Below, one piece after another: positions 58,484 to 64,000 of a DNA stretch of 64,000 bases. Under the pieces are notes generated by a model. It ran no database searches, was not told the DNA's origin, and worked only from the letters and a program-made list of their open reading frames with translations. The position numbers and the translations under genes are program-made. Every line of letters starts with the position of its first letter. Position 1 is the first letter of the stretch. This stretch comes from Peribacillus huizhouensis (GTDB lineage: Bacteria > Bacillota > Bacilli > Bacillales > DSM-1321), in contig NZ_JACJHX010000015.1 in assembly GCF_014138605.1 (NCBI RefSeq), positions 48,265-112,264 of the forward strand, in the 5' to 3' direction.

Positions 58484-59908
58484 CTACGCTCCCATTTCAA
58501 CCTTTGCTTTACTTTCATTATTCTCTCTTGTCATTTTTTCATAAAACTCCTTGTTAATTGGGTACTTCTTCATGGCGATCAATGCAATGATATGAGCAAT
58601 TAGCGGTGCACCAAAGTACAGTCCTAATATAGACCAGTATAGTGTTAGGGTTACTTCCATCCCTGCTGTATAATGTGCAGCTCCAAGTACAGCTCCTAAT
58701 AATAAACCACTTAGAGAACTAACCATTTTATCCACAAACGAGAACGCAGTGGCAATCATGCTAGGAATGAAACGTCCGTTTTTCCAAAGCTCATAATCGG
58801 CTACATCGGCAATCATTGGAATCTGATTCGTATCAGCCATTCTCTCGGCTAGACGGAAGAAAGAGATTAATACAACCGCTAGAATAACAGAGCCCGCATC
58901 AAATGGTCGAATGACTAAAATGATGGCCGCAGCCACAATGCTGAGAATTTGTCCAATCACAAATGATTTTTTTAATCCTAAATAGACAGCTAAGCCAACA
59001 CCGATAAAGGCACCCGCTAAACTAACAAAGGTTGCAGGTCCGTTGACGATTGCCTGAAATTCCGCACCACCCATGACAATTATAAAGAAGTAAGCGGTTG
59101 CTGAACTTTGAATGGAAGTTGCAATTTTCGTTGAAGACCCCGCAACTATTAGCATTTGAAGCGCTTTATTACCTTTAATAATAGAAATGAAATCTTTTAT
59201 TTTAATCTGATTTTCCTTTTTAGTAATATCCTTTACTTCGTAGTAATTTTCATTATCCTTTTTCCAGATACCAGCCATTGCAAAGATCGTGAATAAAGTG
59301 GTAAACCCTGCAATCATAAAAGCAAAGTTTCTAAATGAAGCAGGATCCTCTACTCCGCCAAAATAATTTAAAATGATCATACCAAAGGAGAAAATAAGAA
59401 TATCGAGTCCAGTCATGATAACCTGGTCAATCCCGCTTACTAGTGGGCGTTGCTTCGGATTATTCGTTAAAACATTTTGAGCACTCTTTGTACAAATCGT
59501 AGAACAAGTATAGCCAATGTTCCAAATCACGTAACAAACTGCAATCCATGTATACATGGCAATATTACTATCTAATTGAAGCCCCCAATAGAGCCCAATC
59601 GTAGAGATATTCATAATAATCATGCCCACAAACATATAAGGTCTGAATTTTCCAAAACGAGTATTCGTTTTATCGATCATTAATCCAATCATTGGATCGA
59701 TAAATGCATCAAAAATACGAGAAAATGTCATCATTCCACCGACAATAACAGCTGACAGCCCTAAGCTATCTGTACAATAATAGATAAAAAACATGAGGTA
59801 CATAAAGTATTGAGCATTTGTTGCTGAATTGTTAAAAGCAAAAGCGACAAGCTGCCATGGTTTGGCGTTATTATATTGAATTTCACTAGCAATTGAACTA
59901 TTCCCCAT
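58484..59908 (-). CDS. GPH-family sugar:cation symporter
   Basis: The protein has 474 residues, about 12 membrane helices. Signature of the glycoside-pentoside-hexuronide family: GGMMTFSRIFDAFIDPMIGL, MIDKTNTRFGKFRPYMFVG, and FRLAERMADTNQIPMIADVA followed by DYELWKNGRF. The Asp pair in FDAFIDP binds the coupling ion. Substrate could be a beta-glucuronide, xyloside or oligosaccharide. Ribosome site TAGGAGG. It is divergent from an AraC-type regulator and has a cre-like site near its promoter. Confidence 0.9.
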   Translation of the reverse strand: MGNSSIASEIQYNNAKPWQLVAFAFNNSATNAQYFMYLMFFIYYCTDSLGLSAVIVGGMMTFSRIFDAFIDPMIGLMIDKTNTRFGKFRPYMFVGMIIMNISTIGLYWGLQLDSNIAMYTWIAVCYVIWNIGYTCSTICTKSAQNVLTNNPKQRPLVSGIDQVIMTGLDILIFSFGMIILNYFGGVEDPASFRNFAFMIAGFTTLFTIFAMAGIWKKDNENYYEVKDITKKENQIKIKDFISIIKGNKALQMLIVAGSSTKIATSIQSSATAYFFIIVMGGAEFQAIVNGPATFVSLAGAFIGVGLAVYLGLKKSFVIGQILSIVAAAIILVIRPFDAGSVILAVVLISFFRLAERMADTNQIPMIADVADYELWKNGRFIPSMIATAFSFVDKMVSSLSGLLLGAVLGAAHYTAGMEVTLTLYWSILGLYFGAPLIAHIIALIAMKKYPINKEFYEKMTRENNESKAKVEMGA

Positions 59909-59966
59909 AGGATTTCCTCCTAAAAATGTATATTAAAATCTTTAATATGGGTACATCATAATACAA

Positions 59967-59980
59967 TAAAAGCGTTTCCA
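59967..59980 (-). promoter_or_regulatory. Candidate cre site before the symporter
   Basis: Minus strand TGGAAACGCTTTTA matches the cre consensus at 12 of 14 positions. It stands 59 bases upstream of the symporter start, which fits carbon catabolite repression of a sugar transporter. Confidence 0.5.
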
Positions 59981-60139
59981 CACCTACTATTGTTGGTTAA
60001 TATGCAAAATTAAAGCTATAATGTTCTCGCTTACAAAATAAAAAAACCACATTTGTCATACTTATCGATATATACAAAAAATAATTTGAACGTTAAGATG
60101 GTGTGATAATGAAATGAGATTATAGATAAAGGTGAAACA

Positions 60140-61363
60140 ATGGAGAACTTACTAAATGAATTAACAGAAAAGTGTTGGATGATCAAAAATGCTTTTAAAA
60201 TGGATGTTGAAGTCATAGATGAACAATTGAGAACCATTCTACACATCTCAGATGACACAGAACCCCTCATCATGACAGAAACTAAGAAGGGGATGTATGC
60301 TCTTTTTCAAAAAGCACTGATGAAGGCAAAGAAACATAGTTTTTGTTTTCAAACAGATTCCTTTGGCCTTTCCTATTTCGCCATAGCCATTATCACCCAT
60401 GAAACGCATAAAGGGATGGTCATAGTAGGTCCTTTTTTAAAAGAACAGGTAACAAATTCTTTCATTTGGCATGTAATTAAGGAAAACCATTTGGAAAATA
60501 GCTGGTTCAAATCTTTGGAAAACTATTATAAATCCATTGCCTATATTGGAGAATCACACTTAGCATTAGGAGATCTTTTAGTGAATATTTATGGACATCC
60601 TCCTATAAAATCTCAAATCATCACAATGGTAAGCAATGAGGGGGACAATCCTAAAAAGCTTCAACCACAAGAATTTGATGAAGATGATTTTGATATTAAA
60701 CTAAGATATGAGATTGAGAAAAAACTTTTACACTTTATTGAGGTAGGAAATACAGAAAAGGCTCTGGAAACATTAGTAGACTTTTCGGGAGATTTCTTAT
60801 ACAGGGTGCCTGGAAATCCTTTAAGAGCAAAAAAAAATATTGCTTTCAGCTACAGTACCATGCTTCGTTTGGCAGCCAATAAGGGTGGAGTAGCTCCACA
60901 ATATTTGCATGGAATTTCAGAAAAGTTTGCCATAAAAATTGAGGAAACCATCACCTTATCTGAACTAGATCTGTTGGAAGTGGCCATGACAGAAGAATAT
61001 TGTAATGCTGTGAGAAGCTTTACGATGAAAGGACATAGTTCAGTGGTCAAACAGGTACTTATGTATATCAATCTTCATTTTAGTGAACCGGTAAATCTAC
61101 AATCGGTAGCAGATGAACTTGGTTTTAATAGGACCTATATAGCAAAGAAATTTAAAGATGAGATGAATATGACGGTCATTGAATATATTCAGAAGAAAAG
61201 AATCGATGAAGCAGTCTTTCTCATTGAACAGGGACAATCATCGATCACGGATATTAGCTATATGGTTGGATTTAGCAGCTATAATTATTTTTGCAAAGTA
61301 TTTAAGGAAATAAAAGGAATGACGGCAACGGAGTATAAGAATGGTAGAAGAGTAAACACATGA
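60140..61363 (+). CDS. AraC-family transcriptional regulator
   Basis: The protein has 407 residues. C-terminal double helix-turn-helix ~305-405 (VNLQSVADELGFNRTYIAKK; DISYMVGFSSYNYFCKVFKE, then MTATEYKNGRR). The N-terminal ~170 residues have no recognised fold in my reading, with a middle YSTMLRLAANKGGVAP and HGISEKFAIKIEE like many YesN-type regulators. AAAGGTG precedes the ATG. It is divergent from the sugar symporter and is its likely activator. Confidence 0.85.
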   Translation: MENLLNELTEKCWMIKNAFKMDVEVIDEQLRTILHISDDTEPLIMTETKKGMYALFQKALMKAKKHSFCFQTDSFGLSYFAIAIITHETHKGMVIVGPFLKEQVTNSFIWHVIKENHLENSWFKSLENYYKSIAYIGESHLALGDLLVNIYGHPPIKSQIITMVSNEGDNPKKLQPQEFDEDDFDIKLRYEIEKKLLHFIEVGNTEKALETLVDFSGDFLYRVPGNPLRAKKNIAFSYSTMLRLAANKGGVAPQYLHGISEKFAIKIEETITLSELDLLEVAMTEEYCNAVRSFTMKGHSSVVKQVLMYINLHFSEPVNLQSVADELGFNRTYIAKKFKDEMNMTVIEYIQKKRIDEAVFLIEQGQSSITDISYMVGFSSYNYFCKVFKEIKGMTATEYKNGRRVNT

Positions 61364-61551
61364 AAAACTCATATGTCTACTCTTTTAAAAGTGGGAGATG
61401 CATTTTTGGGATAGAGACAATGCCAAGCCATACCATTTGTATAGTGATTGGATCTTGCCCAACTTTTTATCCCACTCTCAACGGGCAGTAAAGGTCCGAT
61501 TGGTTCATCTAACCAACAGTGGGGGATTCACTTTATCTCAGATTAACAAAA

Positions 61552-61583
61552 AGGGAAACTTCCACTCATGGAAGTTTCCCTTT
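61552..61583. terminator. Convergent terminator between AraC and TetR genes
   Basis: AGGGAAACTTCCA pairs perfectly with TGGAAGTTTCCCT around 4 bases. It overlaps the 3' end of the TetR gene; a second hairpin at 61343-61385 overlaps the AraC gene end. Confidence 0.75.
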
Positions 61584-62142
61584 ACCCTTGAACGCCAGCC
61601 CAGAAAATATTCCAAGTAATCTGTTGTACTTTTTCATATGCCTGACTGTTTTCATATAATAACTGGACATCGAGACCGTCTAATAGCGTGGCATACGCAA
61701 TCGCACATTCTTCAGGACTTAAACGACAGGTATGCTTGGAAAAGCAAGCGGCAACCTCTTCTTTAAGAATGGCCAAATATAAACGGAATTGGGAGATGAC
61801 ATAGTCATAAACCTCCAATGGCGTAAAAGATGACAATACTAGCATAAATGAAGCATTAGGATTCGTTAGAAAACGATTTTTATGTTCCGTTAAAAAGTTG
61901 TACAACTGATGTTCGATAGGTTCTTCTGCATGATCCTGAAAATAGTTCTGGACAAACAATCGTTCTTCTTGTACGACATCTTGATAGACTTCCAAGAATA
62001 GTTCCTTTTTGGTTGAATAGTGATAGGAAAGAGATTGCTTCCGAATTCCTGTTTCTTCCGCAATTTGGGCCATCTTCGTTCCCTCATATCCAAATTGGTT
62101 AAAATGTTTAATCGCTATCTTTTTTATCTGTTCTTTGCTCAT
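61582..62142 (-). CDS. TetR-family transcriptional repressor
   Basis: The protein has 186 residues. N-terminal helix-turn-helix ~1-55 (KKIAIKHFNQFGYEGTKMAQ, then IAEETGIRKQSLSYHYSTKK). C-terminal ligand and dimer domain ~70-186, resembling the BscR/YhgD group. It follows the MFS gene by 46 bases on the same strand, so both are transcribed from the promoter at 63440-63468, whose spacer is a perfect palindrome. Autorepression and induction by the exported compound are inferred. Confidence 0.9.
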   Translation of the reverse strand: MSKEQIKKIAIKHFNQFGYEGTKMAQIAEETGIRKQSLSYHYSTKKELFLEVYQDVVQEERLFVQNYFQDHAEEPIEHQLYNFLTEHKNRFLTNPNASFMLVLSSFTPLEVYDYVISQFRLYLAILKEEVAACFSKHTCRLSPEECAIAYATLLDGLDVQLLYENSQAYEKVQQITWNIFWAGVQG

Positions 62143-62188
62143 TTTTTACCTCCATAAGTCAAACATAACATAGGCTAGAGTCGTAATT

Positions 62189-63394
62189 CTATGCTAATTT
62201 TCTCTTCTTTTTCATTTGTAAAATGAAAGTAGCATGAATAAAATATAGGAGTAAATATAAGACATAGGTAATGATCGCTACATAGAATACAGCCTCATAG
62301 GAAAAGGCTTCTGCCACCATACCAAGTAAAATAGAGCCTCCGCCGATTCCTAAATCATAAAAATTAAAAAAGGATCCGATCGCATTTTCATGGTCATGTT
62401 CCTCCACTAGGTTCAAGCATACAGTCTGAAGAGCAGGAAAAATGGCTCCAAATCCCATTCCATATAGGAAACCAGCCAAGAGAAACATAATCTCATTTTG
62501 AGCCACGATAAAGATAATCAAACCAGCAATGCTAATCACTCCAGCTGGGATTAAAACATAACCAGGTCCGAGGTTGTCAAACATTTTACCAGAAACCAAC
62601 CGCACGAGAAGACCTGCAATTGCTACAATGAAGAAAAACCATGCGACATTTTCAAATCCTTTATCGATTGCGTATAAAGTAGTGAATGACATGATTCCAC
62701 CAGAGCTTATTCCCGTCATAAAAGTAAGAATAGATGGAAATAGCACACGTTTTTCGATCAACTTAACCGTAGTGGTTGGAGCTTCTACTGTTCTTAATTC
62801 ATTTGCCATGTTAGGTTTTCGAGAAATGAAAATCGTTGTCAATAGGGCTAGTAAAATGAACGCTGTACACCCCATAAATAAGCCTCCGAAATGAGAGTTT
62901 TCTAGGATACTGACCCCCATTAACGGTCCAACAGACATGGCCATCGTCTCTCCCACTCCGAAATACCCCATACCTTCTCCTCGACGATCCTCAGGAATAT
63001 TTTCAGCTGCGATGGTCGTAAAATAGGTAGTAGCTAAGCCAAAACCAAAACCATGAATCACTCGGATAAGAATCATTATCCCAATACCTGACGATAGGTA
63101 GTATAATCCACTAGATAGAGCACATATTGCGATACCGATAATTAATAAATATTTTTTATCCATTTTGGTAGCGAGAACACCTGCAAAAGGCCGAATGAGA
63201 ATCGCTGAAAACACAAATATTCCTGTCACTAATCCAATTTGTGTAGGATCTCCACCAATATGTGAAACAAATAGAGGCAAGGTCGGAAGCAACATCTCGA
63301 ACGCCCCAAATAATAAGGCATTGGCCAACATGACAAAAATAAAAGAACGGCTCCATAGCTTTACCTTTGAAGTTTGTTTTGTAATAACAGTCAT
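62189..63394 (-). CDS. MFS transporter, probable drug or metabolite exporter
   Basis: The protein has 401 residues and 12 membrane helices. MFS loop GVLATKMDKKYLLIIGIAI (~65-85, motif A is weakly kept), motif in GFGFGLATTYFTTIAAENIP and second half GKMFDNLGPGYVLIPAGV. Group of small Bacillus exporters such as YfkF/YwoG. First gene of the operon with TetR. Ribosome site GTGAGGG before ATG. Confidence 0.88.
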   Translation of the reverse strand: MTVITKQTSKVKLWSRSFIFVMLANALLFGAFEMLLPTLPLFVSHIGGDPTQIGLVTGIFVFSAILIRPFAGVLATKMDKKYLLIIGIAICALSSGLYYLSSGIGIMILIRVIHGFGFGLATTYFTTIAAENIPEDRRGEGMGYFGVGETMAMSVGPLMGVSILENSHFGGLFMGCTAFILLALLTTIFISRKPNMANELRTVEAPTTTVKLIEKRVLFPSILTFMTGISSGGIMSFTTLYAIDKGFENVAWFFFIVAIAGLLVRLVSGKMFDNLGPGYVLIPAGVISIAGLIIFIVAQNEIMFLLAGFLYGMGFGAIFPALQTVCLNLVEEHDHENAIGSFFNFYDLGIGGGSILLGMVAEAFSYEAVFYVAIITYVLYLLLYFIHATFILQMKKKRKLA

Positions 63395-63439
63395 ATGAAT
63401 CCCTCACATTATAAATTTTATCTCGAAGATATGGAATTC

Positions 63440-63468
63440 ATTGTATCTGACTTAAGTCAGAATGTAAA
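63440..63468 (-). promoter_or_regulatory. Promoter with TetR operator in its spacer
   Basis: Minus strand: -35 TTTACA (63463-63468), 17-base spacer, -10 TACAAT (63440-63445). The perfect palindrome TCTGACTTAAGTCAGA (63446-63461) fills the spacer. A repressor bound there would block RNA polymerase. It reads toward the MFS/tetR operon. Confidence 0.88.
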
Positions 63469-64000
63469 TAATATTTAGAAGATTCATAGGTATTTTTAAT
63501 AAAATTTACAGATAGTTTGAATAACCAAAATCAAAATCAAGCGTTTTTTAAAATCAAGATGCTATACAAAACTCCTATGGCGTTAAAACACCACCTTGTA
63601 CTATGAAGGATCCATTCTGTAGCATACTACACTCACCTAATCACAATGGTGACCTTTATTTGCAGTAAATATATTGATTAAATAAGGAAGTCACACCCTT
63701 AATAAGGCGAAAATTGCTTTCAGCTTCCACATCCTTTATCAAAATTTAAAAGCTACCAATAATTTATAAAAACAGCCAATTTTTTAGCATTTTGTGAAGT
63801 ATTACACTTACACTATCCTGCCCCTATAGATTAAGTACAATCTTTCACAAACACCACACTAGCATTACAATAAGTATTCAATTTTGCTTGAGATTCTTAC
63901 TCCGCTAAATGGCCCTTTAATTGAATATGGAGAAGTTATTTGCACAAGATAAAAACCTCTAATCCCAAAGAGCATTAGAGGTGAAATTTGTTTCATTAGT
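63469..64000. other. Right edge without genes
   Basis: No supported frame. It holds C-rich hairpin sites at 63803-63838 and 63898-63926 (part of the composite repeat) and a hairpin at 63955-63981 (CCTCTAAT / ATTAGAGG). The repeat array thus reaches the window end and may continue beyond it. Confidence 0.5.

Larger units (their letters stand above)
25391..63926 (+). repeat. Family of same-orientation hairpins with C-rich centre (at least 35 copies)
   Basis: Each unit is left arm, a ~6-7 base centre (GCACCC, CTGCCCC, CTGCTTC, TGGCCC, GCGCCC) and right arm (GTTAGTTTAAGTAC, GTTAGTTGAAGAA, TTTACTTGAATAAG, GATTGTTGAAG and others). Approximate starts: 25391, 26169, 26314, 26634, 26723, 27221, 27304, 27737, 31311, 34449, 34543, 34590, 34648, 35234, 35622, 35691, 36461, 37093, 37651, 37703, 38401, 41803, 44849, 44899, 45198, 45308, 47009, 50745, 50944, 52491, 54995, 55083, 55809, 55948, 56735, 57450, 63803 and 63898. 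All have the C-rich strand on plus. Most sit within ~100 bases past the 3' end of a minus-strand gene. None was found before 25 kb. Confidence 0.8.

Noticed and set aside
25391..63926. Reading all C-rich hairpins as ordinary intrinsic terminators
   Set aside because: Most lack a T run on either strand, many have unpaired mosaic arms, and separate T-tailed terminators exist beside them; some may still help end transcripts.

Overview
This window looks like a low-GC Bacillaceae (Bacillus-type) chromosome. The evidence is an alpha/beta-type SASP gene, a YfhD-like spore/stress protein, a class III (Bacillus-type) fructose-1,6-bisphosphatase, a YflT-domain general stress gene with a near-consensus sigma-B promoter, a PhoX-type phosphatase with a four-repeat Pho box, cre-like sites, strong GGAGG ribosome sites and frequent GTG/TTG starts. 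I do not assign a genus. No rRNA, tRNA or CRISPR array was seen.

Left part, 1-24 kb, is mostly ordinary metabolism with scars. It holds ycnI-like, a YfhD-like gene, a general stress gene, a decayed ClpN-GNAT fusion, xylulokinase, fragments of a LysR regulator and an ApgM-type phosphoglycerate mutase, and an amino-acid permease. Next come a histidine kinase with its own solute-binding domain, a sigma-54 activator, a sigma-54 promoter and a YkvI-type transporter. Then follow a SASP gene, methionine aminopeptidase, and a cluster of P450, alpha/beta hydrolase, tandem-PadR regulator, metallo-hydrolase and acyl-CoA dehydrogenase. Inside this part I see a collinear ancient duplication. The unit YfhD / xylB / sensor kinase is present twice (about 1.0-5.55 kb and 8.83-10.3 kb). 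The copies decayed reciprocally: xylB survives in the first and the kinase in the second.

Right part, 24-58 kb, is accessory. It opens with an intact Xer-like tyrosine recombinase (24270-25175) preceded by phased ~20-bp repeats. Small genes of mostly unknown function follow, most on the minus strand, separated by at least 35 short hairpins. These share a C-rich centre (GCACCC, CTGCNNC, TGGCCC, GCGCCC), always in the same orientation. Some have perfectly paired arms; many are mosaics in which the left arm of one type is joined to the right arm of another, as expected if exchange occurs at the centre. At least five more recombinase genes or fragments, all broken, lie among them. Two ~3-kb near-copies each carry a hairpin, a ParB-like gene and a convergent broken recombinase (27.7-31.0 and 38.4-41.2 kb). 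I consider this possible integron-like cassette array the most interesting object here, with the caveat that the hairpins may be a genome-wide dispersed family. Embedded ordinary genes are phoX, a LysM-GH18 hydrolase, an SDR/MerR pair, fbp, a PfkB kinase and an AarF/UbiB kinase.

Right end, 58-64 kb, has a GPH-family sugar:cation symporter divergent from an AraC regulator, then an MFS exporter/TetR operon whose promoter spacer is a perfect operator palindrome. Many genes in the window carry one-base frameshifts or single stops. Several lie in homopolymers, so either decay or sequence error is possible and the raw reads decide.
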